The notes: generated from the letters alone by a model not told the origin. A DNA stretch of 64,000 nucleotides from Vibrio fluminensis (GCF_015278125.1 NZ_JADILO010000005.1:1-64000); one strand, 5' to 3'; shown: positions 1 through 8,980, counted from the stretch's first letter. A program made the numbers and translations.

Positions 1-33
1 ATGGTATGACCCCATAAAAGTAGACACATGGGG

Positions 34-861
34 TTAATTCATTAGTTCAAAGTCAATGGGGCTCATACCACCTAGAGTCCCATGCCTTCTTACTGGATTG
101 TAATACGTATCGATATAAAGTCGACTTTGCATCGTCATTTCTTGACGCGACATCTCTCCTAAATTGCTTATCCACTCTTTCTTGTATTGGGCAAAGAAGC
201 TCTCTGAGCAAGCATTATCCCAGCAGTTTCCTTTACCTGACATACTGACTGTTATTTTACGTTTCCGGTGCCATCTGAGTGTCTCTAATGCTCGATATTG
301 AACCCCTTGGTCTGAATGGAACATCAGCTTCTCTCCATCAGGTCGCCGAGTTTTCCATGCTTTATTCAGCGTCGTAAGTACTAAGCTAGCGCTGTTAATT
401 CGGCTTGTTGCCCACGCTATTACCCTTCGTGAATATAGGTCGAGAATAACGCACAGGTAGCTCCAACCTTCTTTACATCGTACTTGAGTGATATCTGAAG
501 CCCATACTTTATTCGGTTGGTTAACCTCAAATCGGCGGTTGAGAAGATTATATGCAGGTCGCAACGTTTTCTGCCTTGGGGCTAGCCCATGACGTTTCTT
601 ACTGGCTCTTGAACGATACCCCATTGACTGTAGCAACCGTTGAACTCGCTTCTTATTGCAAGCGAAGCCATAAGCAACGGCAGCCTCCCAAAGCTTACGG
701 TAGCCAGGTATACAATGTTGTTTGTCACTTTCTTCTTTAAGGAAGTGACGTAAGCCTCGGTTCTTTTGCTCACGTTTACTGGGCTCACGCCGAAGCCACT
801 TATAGTACCCAGCTGGAGATACTCCTAACCATTGGCATAGCCGTATAACGGGACGCTTCAT
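34..861 (-). CDS. IS3-family transposase OrfB (DDE catalytic part)
   Basis: This is the integrase-core (rve) half of an IS3 transposase, which cuts and joins the element ends. The N-terminal third is an HTH_21-like region (GYYKWLRRE). The DDE triad is visible as WASDITQV (about residue 122), FHSDQGVQY (about 182) and the glutamate of CSESFF (about 218). The frame is open upstream of the annotated ATG and joins orfA through a -1 shift at CTAAAAGA near base 895, adding the residues RIRFEHILKHAT before the ATG. The natural product is therefore probably an OrfAB fusion of about 390 residues. No internal stop is seen. Confidence 0.92.
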   Translation of the reverse strand: MKRPVIRLCQWLGVSPAGYYKWLRREPSKREQKNRGLRHFLKEESDKQHCIPGYRKLWEAAVAYGFACNKKRVQRLLQSMGYRSRASKKRHGLAPRQKTLRPAYNLLNRRFEVNQPNKVWASDITQVRCKEGWSYLCVILDLYSRRVIAWATSRINSASLVLTTLNKAWKTRRPDGEKLMFHSDQGVQYRALETLRWHRKRKITVSMSGKGNCWDNACSESFFAQYKKEWISNLGEMSRQEMTMQSRLYIDTYYNPVRRHGTLGGMSPIDFELMN

Positions 862-890
862 CGTTGCATGTTTGAGAATGTGTTCGAACC

Positions 891-1205
891 TTATTCTTTT
901 AGGCTGTCGAAGTAAGCTTTCGCTTCCTTTAAAAATTCATTCTCCATTTCAGCCATTTCCAGTCGTTTTTTAAGTTCTCGAATTTCTTTTTCAAGTTGGG
1001 CAATCGACTTTTCTGGACCGTTATTGGGTATAGGATGAGAACTGTGTTTTCGAGAGGTCATTTGAGCCCTCCATTTAGAAAGTAGATTAGGTGCAATCCC
1101 TAACGATTTTGCCACTGATTTTACTGTATCAGAGGATTCTAAAGATTGCTGTACTGCTTGCTTCTTAAATTCATCCGAATGTTTACGAACAGTTTTTACT
1201 TTCAT
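891..1205 (-). CDS. IS3-family OrfA (HTH DNA-binding protein)
   Basis: This 104-residue protein carries the HTH_Tnp_1 fold (KVKTVRKHSDEFKKQAVQQS, then SVAKSLGIAPNLLSKW) followed by a leucine-zipper-like coiled coil (IAQLEKEIRELKKRLEMAEM) that multimerises IS3 transposases. It binds the terminal repeats and, when the ribosome slips at AAAAG near its stop codon, is extended into OrfB. Its start lies just inside the right terminal repeat. Length and arrangement are typical of the family. Confidence 0.92.
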   Translation of the reverse strand: MKVKTVRKHSDEFKKQAVQQSLESSDTVKSVAKSLGIAPNLLSKWRAQMTSRKHSSHPIPNNGPEKSIAQLEKEIRELKKRLEMAEMENEFLKEAKAYFDSLKE

Positions 1206-1253
1206 AGTACTCGATGCTCCGGCATTGAGTGTCTACTTTATGGGGGTCATATC

Positions 1254-1281
1254 AGAATTGAGAATTGAGAATTGAGAATTG
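1254..1281. repeat. Heptanucleotide tandem repeat (AGAATTG x4)
   Basis: Four perfect copies of AGAATTG lie between the right end of the IS element and the methyltransferase gene. They may be slippage products or part of the former target region. The repeat sits about 45 bases before the methyltransferase ATG, so copy number could alter promoter spacing; this is inference. Confidence 0.9.
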
Positions 1282-1327
1282 AGAGGCGATAATCGCGACC
1301 AGTTTAATTTTGCAAGGTCGCATCAAT

Positions 1328-2047
1328 ATGAAATCGCCAATGTATTCTACCTTCGCCCATCAGTACGACGAAGTGATTCAAGATAATATTTATAACGCCT
1401 ACTTAGAGCGACCTAGTTTACAAGCCTTATTACCTGAATTCGCTGGGCTTAAAGTACTTGATCTTGGCTGCGGTTCTGGCGTTTATATGCAGTATCTGTT
1501 TGAAAATGGCGCCGCGGATGTGACGTGCATTGATTATTCAGCCCAAATGGTCGATATCGTTAAGAGCAAAGCAACTCAGCTTGGGGTTGATGAGCGTGTT
1601 AACGCGTACGCACAAGACTTAAAAACAGGTTTGCCTGCTGAACATGATAACAGTTTTGATTTGGTGATTTCGCCCCTGATGATTCACTATCTTGAGGATC
1701 TTAATCCGCTGTTTAAAGATGTGCATCGTGTGCTCAAAAAAGATGGACGCTTTGTGTTTTCGACTCATCACCCGTTTGCGGATTTTGAGTGTTCTACATC
1801 AGGTAACTATTTCACCTGTGAGCAAGTTAAAGAAGAGTGGAACACAATAGGTGAACTTGTAGAAGTTACATTTTATCGACGTTCGCTGACAGAAATAACG
1901 AATGCACTGACTCAACATGGTCTCGTTATCACCACGCTTTCTGAAGGTCAGGTGTCTGAGCAAGTGAAACAGATTGATGCAGAGCGTTTCGAGTACCTGT
2001 CAAAGAACCCGAACTTCATCTTTATTCAGTGTCAGAAGATAGGCTAG
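1328..2047 (+). CDS. Class I SAM-dependent methyltransferase
   Basis: A small-molecule-type methyltransferase of the Methyltransf_11/25 group, cytosolic, about 239 residues. Motif I is LDLGCGSGVYMQYLF (about residue 44), followed by an acidic residue ending strand 2 (CIDYSAQMV) and the post-motif DLVISPLMIHYLEDL. The substrate cannot be told. A TTG six codons earlier (1310) keeps the frame open, but the ATG at 1328 has AAGG 11 bases upstream and starts with MKSPMYSTFAHQYDEV, the usual family N-terminus. The gene stands alone, downstream of the IS element and ahead of a strong terminator. The IS insertion may have replaced its original promoter. Confidence 0.85.
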   Translation: MKSPMYSTFAHQYDEVIQDNIYNAYLERPSLQALLPEFAGLKVLDLGCGSGVYMQYLFENGAADVTCIDYSAQMVDIVKSKATQLGVDERVNAYAQDLKTGLPAEHDNSFDLVISPLMIHYLEDLNPLFKDVHRVLKKDGRFVFSTHHPFADFECSTSGNYFTCEQVKEEWNTIGELVEVTFYRRSLTEITNALTQHGLVITTLSEGQVSEQVKQIDAERFEYLSKNPNFIFIQCQKIG

Positions 2048-2062
2048 GGCTTGGATTAGATG

Positions 2063-2096
2063 TAAAAAAGCCGAGATTCTTCATCTCGGCTGTTTA
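2063..2096 (+). terminator. Rho-independent terminator after the methyltransferase
   Basis: A 9-bp stem (AGCCGAGAT at 2069-2077, ATCTCGGCT at 2083-2091) with a 5-base loop is flanked by an A-run on the left and a T-rich tract on the right. It could work in both directions and separates this gene from the convergent fhs. Confidence 0.8.
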
Positions 2097-2110
2097 AATT
2101 AGCTTTCGTT

Positions 2111-2146
2111 TTTATGATCATGTCTAACGTTTATGACCATGTCTAA
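2111..2146. repeat. 17-bp direct repeat beside the fhs stop
   Basis: TTTATGATCATGTCTAA (2111-2127) is repeated with one change at 2130-2146, two bases apart, just downstream of the fhs stop codon. It looks like a short tandem duplication; no function is evident. Confidence 0.85.
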
Positions 2147-2159
2147 TTTGGGTTTTTTA

Positions 2160-3908
2160 TTAGCTAAGCCCAATGATATTCCCGTCATCATCTAAGTCTA
2201 GGTTCATAAAAGCGGGCTTCTCAGGTAAACCCGGCATGGTCATCACATTGCCACACAAAGCATAGATAAAGCCTGCACCTGCGCAGAGTTTTAGCTCGCG
2301 AATTGGAACATTGAATTGGCTTGGTGCGCCTTTGATGCTGCCGTCGGTTGAGATTGAAAGTGGTGTTTTCGCTAGACACACCGCAAGGTTGTCAAAGCCT
2401 TGTTTTTGATACTCTTCTAGCTGATGTCTTGCTTGATAGCTCAGCGTCACACTGGTAGCGCCGTAACCCACTTCCGCAACGGCCATTAATTTCTCTTCAG
2501 TGGTCTGAGAAAAATAATAAAGAGGCTTAAAGTGGCATTCCTGCTCACTCTGTTTGATGACTTTGCTCGCGAGTTCAAGTGTACCATCACCGCCTTTTGC
2601 GAAACCTTCACTTAAGGCTACTTCAACATTATGCGGCAGAGCCTCAATCATAGTGCGTAATTGTGCTAATTCAGCATCACTATCTTGTGGGAAGCGGTTG
2701 ATGGCAACCACTGCTGGTACGCCATACTTAGCGACGTTTTCAATATGCCACTTTAAGTTGGCAAAACCCGCTTCTAATGCGTTAGCATCATCTTCAAACA
2801 GTGAGTCTGGAATCGCTTGCCCCGGTTTTAAGTCATACAAACCTGAGTTGGCTTTTAAGCCGCGTAGTGTCGCAACGATGACGGCACAATCAGGCGCTTT
2901 TCCTGCAACTTGCGCTTTGATGTTACACGCTTTCTCAAAGCCCATGTCTGAGCCAAAACCACCTTCTGTGACGGTGTAATCGGCAAGATGTGTCGCGATG
3001 TTATCCGCGATTATTGACGAGTTACCATGAGCGATATTAGCAAAAGGGCCAGCGTGGATAAGAGTCGGTACACCTTCCAGCGTTTGCATTAGCGTTGGTT
3101 CTATCGCGTCACGCATGCTCACTGCCATGGCGCCAGCTACTTGCAAGTCTTCGGTGGTGATAGGCTCGCCATCGAGTGAATAGGCGACCACCACACGACC
3201 AATGCGTTGACGAAGATCTTTGAGATCTGACGACAGTGCGAGAATGGCCATGAGTTCGGAAGCGGCAGAAATATCAAAGCCGTCTTCACGTTCGAAGCCG
3301 TTAATGTCTTTGCCAAGCTCGTTTTTGCCTACCGTCACCATGCGTAAAGCGCGATCGTTATGGTCCATCACACGCTTCCAAACGACGCGCTTATGGTCGA
3401 TTTTCAGTGCCTTTAAGCCGCTACGGGCTTCAAAGTCATCATAGCCATTGCGTTGTTCGTGGTAGATGCGAGCATCGATCGCCGCTGCTGCTAGGTTGTG
3501 TGCGGCGGTGACAGCATGAATGTCGCCCGTTAGGTGGAGGTTAAGCTCCTCCATAGGGGCAACCTGTGAGTAACCACCACCTGCTGCGCCACCTTTAACG
3601 CCAAATACTGGCCCCATAGATGGCTGACGGATGCACGCCATGACTGAGTGATTAAGTTTGGCAAGACCTTGAGCTAAACCAATGGTGGTCACCGTTTTAC
3701 CTTCACCTAATGGTGTAGGGGTGATAGCGGTCACCACGATTAACTTACCACTGCGGTTTTGATTAATACGTTTTAAGCAGTGAAGTGAAACTTTAGCTTT
3801 ATGTTTACCTTGACTGTGAAATTCTTCTGGTAGTAAACCAGCGCGCGAGGCGATGTCATTAATTGGTGATAATGACGTAGTACGGCAAATATCTATATCC
3901 GACAGCAT
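2160..3908 (-). CDS. fhs: Formate--tetrahydrofolate ligase
   Basis: ATP-dependent synthesis of 10-formyl-THF from formate and THF, feeding one-carbon metabolism in the cytosol. The P-loop-like motif [18 protein letters not shown] (about residue 65) and the following [20 protein letters not shown] are hallmark family sequences, and the C-terminal part carries [20 protein letters not shown]. Length (582 residues from this start) is close to the usual 550-580. The frame extends 21 codons further upstream, but the ATG at 3908 is preceded by GAGGG and gives the normal N-terminus [10 protein letters not shown]. It is monocistronic in this window, with about 215 bases without a larger gene upstream. 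Confidence 0.96.
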   Translation of the reverse strand: MLSDIDICRTTSLSPINDIASRAGLLPEEFHSQGKHKAKVSLHCLKRINQNRSGKLIVVTAITPTPLGEGKTVTTIGLAQGLAKLNHSVMACIRQPSMGPVFGVKGGAAGGGYSQVAPMEELNLHLTGDIHAVTAAHNLAAAAIDARIYHEQRNGYDDFEARSGLKALKIDHKRVVWKRVMDHNDRALRMVTVGKNELGKDINGFEREDGFDISAASELMAILALSSDLKDLRQRIGRVVVAYSLDGEPITTEDLQVAGAMAVSMRDAIEPTLMQTLEGVPTLIHAGPFANIAHGNSSIIADNIATHLADYTVTEGGFGSDMGFEKACNIKAQVAGKAPDCAVIVATLRGLKANSGLYDLKPGQAIPDSLFEDDANALEAGFANLKWHIENVAKYGVPAVVAINRFPQDSDAELAQLRTMIEALPHNVEVALSEGFAKGGDGTLELASKVIKQSEQECHFKPLYYFSQTTEEKLMAVAEVGYGATSVTLSYQARHQLEEYQKQGFDNLAVCLAKTPLSISTDGSIKGAPSQFNVPIRELKLCAGAGFIYALCGNVMTMPGLPEKPAFMNLDLDDDGNIIGLS

Positions 3909-4077
3909 AAAACCCTCAATTATGCGAAAAACATGGACACGAAAACGTTTGCGCAAGAATAATAGCGCCAAAACGTGCTTTGTAAAGGATTAGTTTGTAG
4001 CACACTGTCCAGTAAGGGGGCTACTATGCTCGCGAAATGGGGTTTATACAAGTCAAAAGTGAATCGGTGGGTAAAAC

Positions 4078-4099
4078 AAAAGCCCCTTTCGGGGCTTTT
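4078..4099 (-). terminator. Terminator of the cti operon
   Basis: A perfect inverted repeat AAAAGCCCC / GGGGCTTTT with a TTTC loop lies 25 bases past the stop of the small minus-strand gene. On that strand the hairpin ends in a short T-run. Confidence 0.8.
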
Positions 4100-4123
4100 C
4101 AGTACAGTGCGAGTAAGACGAGT

Positions 4124-4309
4124 TTACCACTCATCGTCAAGGAAAAGTTTTCCCTCTGGCGCGTAGGGGTCATCGTCAAAAGGGTGCTCCGCTTTAGTGC
4201 GTAGCATTTCTAACTGATGCTCGAGCATGTTGACTGTGTCGTAATCACCTTCGGAGCAAGCAACATAAATCTGTTGCTCAAGGTTTCGCATTGTCTCTTT
4301 GCTGTTCAT
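4124..4309 (-). CDS. Small acidic hypothetical protein (61 aa)
   Basis: I do not recognise a named family. The protein is short, soluble and acidic toward the C-terminus (HPFDDDPYAPEGKLFLDDEW), with an N-terminal helix (LEQQIYVACSEGDYDTVNMLEHQLEML). The start is well fixed: AGGAGG lies 5 bases before the ATG at 4309. A start two codons upstream (4315) is less likely. It lies 38 bases after the cti stop on the same strand and before a terminator, so it is probably co-transcribed with cti. Such small helical proteins are often regulatory or accessory, but nothing here proves that. Confidence 0.75.
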   Translation of the reverse strand: MNSKETMRNLEQQIYVACSEGDYDTVNMLEHQLEMLRTKAEHPFDDDPYAPEGKLFLDDEW

Positions 4310-4347
4310 ACACACCTCCTGAACTAGGATAGAAGGGTTAAAGATTT

Positions 4348-6732
4348 CTACCTATTCTCAAATCTATTGTAGTCAAGCAAACCAAATTCGATAGGTTGAT
4401 CTTGCTGATACCAACGATGAACTTTATCGCTAAAAGACCAGAACTCTGAGTTACTGCGGCGAATTGCGAATGTATCCAATAACTTGATGTAATCTTCCTC
4501 GTCACGCATGTTTTTCAGCAAATTGACTAACAGTGGAATTTGATTCTCTTCGAGTGATAGATACGCGGCAGGGTAGCTACCGATCACTCCACGAGCCAAA
4601 GTGAGATCATCATGTTGGTAATCACGGTTGCTTTCTTCATCGAACAGACTCGTAATGTTGGTGTGCGCGTTGTTATGTAGCAGAGTAAACAATTGCTGCT
4701 TGCCATTTTCTGATTCAATCATCAGCATCATGATTTGTGGAACTGGACGCAGTCCTTCACCTTTAATAGCAGCGATTTGGCGCAAAAGCACTTCATTTTC
4801 ATGCTTAAATCCGGTCTCAACAATGTCAAAGCGGTTATTGAGAACGGGTGCCAACTTGTCGTGCAAAATGTCGTACAGCTCTGCCTTTGGATTCGCCGTT
4901 GTGTAAGGAACCTGTGTAGGCTGGTCAAATGGCTTTACATTGCGCTGCAAGAAGTCACTTAATTGGGTGCTTTGGTTTTGATACCAACTCGATTGCTCTT
5001 TATGGCGTACATCTCTCGGTAATAGAGCAACGAAGTTACTTTCTCCCTCTAGGCGCAAAAAGTCCATGAACATGCGAGTGATGAGCTGGTGGCCAAAGTT
5101 ACCATAGACGTCAAACCCTGCCACCAATAGATAATGGATACGTTCAAGAAGCGCATAATCGAGGATCCACGCTGTCTTAGGTGGGGTTCCGACCATTCCT
5201 TGCACTACGGATGCACTATCAAAGTGGCGGAAGATAGTGAGGGCTGCATTTGGGTTAGTGCCATTACCATCCCAGATAAGACCAGTATCGAGATGTTCAC
5301 CGTTCTTAAATGTTGTGTTAATGAACTCAGACTTAGCTTCTAAGTAGCGTGCCTGCTGGCGAGCATATTTAACCCAGTTGGTGACAGGTAGAGTATTGCT
5401 TTCTAGTTCACCAGGCAGCTTTAAATTGTCTGCTTGGCTGCGATAAAAGTCGTTAACTTCAGGAATGTCGCTCTTGTCTGGATCTAGGAAGAACACCCAG
5501 AAGCGGTCGTTAATCACATTGAGCGCGAGTTGCCCACGACACACCGGACCTTTGATATAGGCCGCGATGGTATTTTGCGCATTATCCAGCATAAATTTAA
5601 AGCGAGACTTAACCGGCAAATCGATAAATGCTGTCATTGGGTTTGCGGCAACTTCAGGTGCATAGCTTGGTAGTTGCTTAACTTGGTACTCGGCGTTGAA
5701 AAACCACTGTTGCCAATCGTTCATGCGTTTTTTGCTCAGTGCAAAAGGCATATGTGTTTTATCAACAATCGTTCCTTGCTCCGGAATAATTCGGTAGTAA
5801 ACGCGTTCAACCATCGGATCGTCATAAGGGCGTCTTGTCGCAATACGTTTAACCTGCTCACCTGGTGGCGTTGCTGAACGAACCAGAGTAAAGAAGCGAG
5901 GCGTAGTCGCTTTTAAATCAGAGAAATAGAGATGAGATAAAAACAGATGTTCATACACGTAACGTGCAACCAATTGGTGTTTAAAGCTCTTTCCATTAAA
6001 CAGAGCTTCATATTCGTTAACCATTGCTTGCTGTTCAATCGTTAGCGGGATCTGCTTGTTCATCACTGCGCCATCTTCTAGCCAACTGAGCAGCGTGTTG
6101 TACTCTTGGTTGTTTAGATTTGGCATACCATAAGGCATTCCCCACGTTGGGTAATCTTGCTGGTACTGATCTAATTCTTCAATTGTCGGGCAAACTTGTT
6201 CGCGATCAATCGAAAAATCAAACCCTTCAAGCTGAACTTGTTCAGGTTGAGGATGTTGATCCTTCTGTATTAATAAACGAGCGACTAGGCCCGCCTCAAT
6301 ATTTGCTGTGGGCGTTTGACTGCGTTCGTTGAGTACTGGGTGAAAGCCTAATGCTCGCCACTCTTCCGTTGTTTGTGCATCTTCAAATAAGCGAGTTGGT
6401 ACTGCTGCGGTTAATCGAGTGCCTTCGTAAACCAATGCTTTAGTTGCACCGCGTTCTATCCCCTCAACAGAGGTCATTTTTAATTGACAAGGGGCATCAT
6501 AACAGGCGTGACAGACTACGCAGCGGTTATCAATGATTGGTTTGACGGTTTCAAGAAAATCGACGCTTTGTTGAGACGTTAATTCAACACGACGATCACG
6601 TACTTGTTGCTCACCAAACAGTTGGTCGTAGTTTAGGCCCGCATACGTCGCGCAACCCGCGAAAAAGAGAACAAGGATTAAAGAGAATAGTTTACTAAAT
6701 TGCATTACTTGGATTGTTTTCGAATTTGCCAC
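4348..6732 (-). CDS. cti: Fatty acid cis/trans isomerase (Cti), haem-containing
   Basis: Converts cis-unsaturated phospholipid acyl chains to trans isomers in the periplasm, which rigidifies membranes under solvent or heat stress. A hydrophobic N-terminus ending in the lipobox-like LVLFFAGC suggests an exported, possibly lipid-anchored protein. One c-type haem motif follows as CVVCH (about residue 72), typical of Cti, and the large body matches the CTI family (about 760-790 residues). Start choice is open: GTG at 6732 gives 794 residues, while ATG at 6705 gives MQFSKLFSLILVLFF, a cleaner signal peptide; neither has a strong ribosome site. The small gene at 4124 probably follows in the same transcript. 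The 600-base divergent gap with the porin holds its promoter. Confidence 0.9.
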   Translation of the reverse strand: MANSKTIQVMQFSKLFSLILVLFFAGCATYAGLNYDQLFGEQQVRDRRVELTSQQSVDFLETVKPIIDNRCVVCHACYDAPCQLKMTSVEGIERGATKALVYEGTRLTAAVPTRLFEDAQTTEEWRALGFHPVLNERSQTPTANIEAGLVARLLIQKDQHPQPEQVQLEGFDFSIDREQVCPTIEELDQYQQDYPTWGMPYGMPNLNNQEYNTLLSWLEDGAVMNKQIPLTIEQQAMVNEYEALFNGKSFKHQLVARYVYEHLFLSHLYFSDLKATTPRFFTLVRSATPPGEQVKRIATRRPYDDPMVERVYYRIIPEQGTIVDKTHMPFALSKKRMNDWQQWFFNAEYQVKQLPSYAPEVAANPMTAFIDLPVKSRFKFMLDNAQNTIAAYIKGPVCRGQLALNVINDRFWVFFLDPDKSDIPEVNDFYRSQADNLKLPGELESNTLPVTNWVKYARQQARYLEAKSEFINTTFKNGEHLDTGLIWDGNGTNPNAALTIFRHFDSASVVQGMVGTPPKTAWILDYALLERIHYLLVAGFDVYGNFGHQLITRMFMDFLRLEGESNFVALLPRDVRHKEQSSWYQNQSTQLSDFLQRNVKPFDQPTQVPYTTANPKAELYDILHDKLAPVLNNRFDIVETGFKHENEVLLRQIAAIKGEGLRPVPQIMMLMIESENGKQQLFTLLHNNAHTNITSLFDEESNRDYQHDDLTLARGVIGSYPAAYLSLEENQIPLLVNLLKNMRDEEDYIKLLDTFAIRRSNSEFWSFSDKVHRWYQQDQPIEFGLLDYNRFENR

Positions 6733-7236
6733 TAAGTGTACACCAAAATGACATACGGTTACGGAATGTTTTTTGGTAGTAACTGTTTATAAATCAAGCG
6801 ATGAAAGTGAATAATAAATTGATGGTGACTTTACAAAATTCATTCAATTCAAGGTGTTTTGTCGCACGAGGATTGCACTAAGTATCTAAATAAGAAGGAA
6901 AAAATTTACATTTTCCTTGAAGTTAGTCGTATTTATCATTTTAACTAATGAAACGTTTTGCAAATGTTTTTCTGGTCTATATTTCTGAGTTTAAACATTA
7001 AATTGGAGTAAAATTCTGTTTAATTAATTGTTAAATAACTTTGCCGATAAAAAATATTAAAACCAGAGATTTGGTGCATTTTTGTTGTTGTTAATATGGA
7101 GTTACAAAATTAACTGGTTGAGTGCGAGGGTTCTAATTTAAGTATCTGATTTTTAATGGATATATTTTTTCTGTGATTGGTTTTTGCTCAAATTGACAGT
7201 GGTTAGTGAAATTTGTCAACCTAAAAAGGAACTCAG

Positions 7237-7269
7237 ATGTTTATAAGCATAAGTTTCTCAAATTATTAA
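7237..7269 (+). CDS. Possible 10-residue leader peptide upstream of the porin
   Basis: ATG at 7237 is preceded by AAGGA at ideal spacing (6 bases) and reads MFISISFSNY followed by TAA. It ends 63 bases before the porin ATG, with a T-rich stretch and a GGAATTC hairpin in between. The porin itself has a poorer ribosome site (AAGG 14 bases from its ATG). A translated leader controlling porin expression is possible, but the ORF is so short that chance is a real alternative. Confidence 0.3.
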   Translation: MFISISFSNY

Positions 7270-7285
7270 TATTTTTTGATTTTTT

Positions 7286-7305
7286 GGAATTCAGGTAGGA
7301 ATTCC
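7286..7305 (+). promoter_or_regulatory. Hairpin in the porin 5' untranslated region
   Basis: GGAATTC (7286-7292) and GAATTCC (7299-7305) form a 7-bp stem with an AGGTAG loop, flanked by T-rich sequence on both sides, 27 bases upstream of the porin start. It may be an attenuator, an mRNA-stabilising stem or a small-RNA target. Confidence 0.45.
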
Positions 7306-7332
7306 ACTTTTTAACAAGGTTGTAATAAATAT

Positions 7333-8271
7333 ATGAAAAAAACATTCCTAGCACTAGCAGTTGCAGCAGTGGCGACTTCAGCGCACGCAAAAATCGATCT
7401 ATACAAAGATGATACAAAGAAAGTTACGGTAAAAGGTGAGGTAGATGTTTATTTAAACATTGTTGACGAAGTGAAGTCAGAAGATGCTTCGGAAGTAAAA
7501 GATGATGACTTCAATGTATCAACATGGGCTCAAGTAGAGTTTGGCTTCGAACATCAAATCAATGATGATCTAAAGGGTTTTGCAAGCTTTGAAGTCGATT
7601 ACAGCGATAGTGATGCAGTGTTTGATGATGTGTATGCAGGTGTGACTGGTTCTTTCGGTACACTTAAAGGTGGTGAAACTGGTGACTCGTTAAGTGTAGT
7701 TGGTAACCTAACTGACATCACAAACGAAGGTACTTACGCTTACGATTCAAATATCGAGAGCAAAGGCAAAGGTATTCGTTACGAGAAGACTCTAGGAGGC
7801 CTTTATGTTTCTGCCGACTTACAAACTACGTCTGCAGAAGATTCTGATGATGAAATAAACGTTGGTGCATCTTACTCGTTTGATTACGTAACATTTGCAG
7901 CTGCATATTCTGATGGCGGCGAAGATGTATCTTCATCGGCATTTGGCGCTTCTTTAAGTGTAAGTGATTTCTACCTTGCTGCACTTTACTCTGTTTACGA
8001 GGGCGGATACGCACAAGTTGGAAGTGGTTTTGGTGAAGGTGAAGTTTATGGTTTAGCTGCATCTTACAGCTTTAATGACTTCCGTTTTTACGCATCAACC
8101 GCTTTTGATTCTGAGGATGACACTGATAACAGAGGTGATTCTAAGACTGTAGGTTTAGATTACACGGTCAACGGTGATATTACCTTGTTCGCAGAATACA
8201 CTGGCGCATCTTACGACGTAAATGACAAAGATGCAGACACATTATTAGCTGGTGTTTACTACGCATTCTAA
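7333..8271 (+). CDS. Outer-membrane porin (Gram-negative porin family)
   Basis: A signal peptide (MKKTFLALAVAAVATSAHA) precedes a mature protein of about 293 residues built of short alternating beta strands. It shows the usual porin features: acidic loops, FGFEHQINDDLKGFASFEVDY, DVYAGVTGSFGTLKGGETGD (a loop-3-like segment) and a C-terminal strand ending in phenylalanine (LLAGVYYAF), the recognition signal for BAM assembly. It is rather shorter than the OmpU type and very acidic, consistent with a marine bacterium and a cation-preferring pore. It sits before a terminator and has a long, possibly regulated leader. Confidence 0.88.
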   Translation: MKKTFLALAVAAVATSAHAKIDLYKDDTKKVTVKGEVDVYLNIVDEVKSEDASEVKDDDFNVSTWAQVEFGFEHQINDDLKGFASFEVDYSDSDAVFDDVYAGVTGSFGTLKGGETGDSLSVVGNLTDITNEGTYAYDSNIESKGKGIRYEKTLGGLYVSADLQTTSAEDSDDEINVGASYSFDYVTFAAAYSDGGEDVSSSAFGASLSVSDFYLAALYSVYEGGYAQVGSGFGEGEVYGLAASYSFNDFRFYASTAFDSEDDTDNRGDSKTVGLDYTVNGDITLFAEYTGASYDVNDKDADTLLAGVYYAF

Positions 8272-8297
8272 GCAGATTTCAAATTTCATACTGCCTT

Positions 8298-8325
8298 AAG
8301 CCAGCTAATCTAAGCTGGCTTTTAT
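8298..8325 (+). terminator. Terminator after the porin
   Basis: AAGCCAGC / GCTGGCTT arms (8298-8305 and 8314-8321) around an 8-base loop are followed by TTTATT, 26 bases after the porin stop. Confidence 0.85.
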
Positions 8326-8344
8326 TGTCTGGGGGGAAGCCTAT

Positions 8345-8980
8345 ATGAAAAAATGGTTGGGAATTCTAGTGGCGTTGGTTTCATTGCCAACTTATTCAGC
8401 ACAAGTGAATCTCGCAAAAGGTGTTGAATTGAGTGTGCTTAATGAAGAAGTTGTTCGCTACAAAAGTGACGTTAATTTGGTCGAGGGTGAAAACCAATTG
8501 ATTTTGCGAATGGAGCGAGATTTGCGCGATGGGGCTCGAAAAGAGCAGGTACTTACGCCTCCTTATGTGGTCGTTTTGTCAGCCAAACCAGAACCGAAAA
8601 ATTTAGATATTGATTTGGTCTCAACTAACTTAACTAAGATAGAAAGATTGATTGAATCAGGTGAGAGCATTTTTATCATCACTTTGGACGGCGTTGAGAT
8701 AACACACACAATTGAAGAATTACCGCCAGCTGTTGGCTTTATGCCCTATGGTGATATTTTAGGGCTAACGGAAAAATTCAATAAAGAGAATGGCTATTTG
8801 TATGATTCTGGCAAGATCCGTAATTTAAAACAAGAGTTAGAAAACGTCGCAGGTAAGAATGAGGTTGTAGAGAGTGCTGAAACGGAAACAACATTAAATC
8901 TGAAAATTTGGTTTAATCGAGCGAGTGACGAAGAGAAAAAACAACACCTAGAATGGGTACTTTCACAGCTTGGTAAATAA
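8345..8980 (+). CDS. DUF2057 family exported protein
   Basis: A signal peptide (MKKWLGILVALVSLPTYSA) is followed by the DUF2057 region (YccT-like), with the typical opening AQVNLAKGVELSVLNEE and the NQLILRMERDLRDG segment. The family is periplasmic and found widely in Vibrionaceae and enterics; its role is poorly known. The C-terminal third is helical and charged (NLKQELENVAGKN; EEKKQHLEWVLSQLG). GGGGGAAGCC precedes the ATG. It lies after the porin terminator, so it probably has its own promoter or depends on read-through. Confidence 0.82.
   Translation: MKKWLGILVALVSLPTYSAQVNLAKGVELSVLNEEVVRYKSDVNLVEGENQLILRMERDLRDGARKEQVLTPPYVVVLSAKPEPKNLDIDLVSTNLTKIERLIESGESIFIITLDGVEITHTIEELPPAVGFMPYGDILGLTEKFNKENGYLYDSGKIRNLKQELENVAGKNEVVESAETETTLNLKIWFNRASDEEKKQHLEWVLSQLGK

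Larger units (their letters stand above)
7..1249 (-). mobile_element. IS3-family insertion sequence, complete
   Basis: Two imperfect terminal inverted repeats bound the element: bases 7-27 start TGACCCCATAAAAG and the complement of 1229-1249 starts TGACCCCCATAAAG, so the ends are TG...CA as in the IS3 family. Between them lie orfA and orfB on the minus strand, arranged for a -1 frameshift at an AAAAG run just before the orfA stop. The length of about 1.24 kb is normal for IS3. The three bases flanking each side (GTA and TAT) do not match, so no target duplication is visible. It seems intact and possibly active. Confidence 0.9.
6733..7332. promoter_or_regulatory. 600-base AT-rich divergent region between cti and the porin
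   Basis: No long ORF is seen here. The stretch is strongly AT-rich and must contain promoters for cti (minus) and the porin (plus). A TTGACA at 7193-7198 resembles a -35 box, but no convincing -10 follows at 17 bases. Close to the porin it contains a tiny ORF with a good ribosome site and a hairpin, described separately. Confidence 0.5.

Noticed and set aside
1254..1281. CRISPR-like array
   Set aside because: Unit of 7 bases without spacers; only a simple tandem repeat. No CRISPR array or cas gene was seen anywhere in the window.
2554..2979. 141-residue plus-strand ORF within fhs
   Set aside because: Opposite-strand shadow of a strongly conserved enzyme; composition Ser/Pro-rich and no ribosome site.
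7826..8062. 78-residue minus-strand ORF inside the porin, rich in His/Gln/Leu
   Set aside because: It is the mirror of Asp/Ser-rich porin codons, has no ribosome site and unnatural composition.
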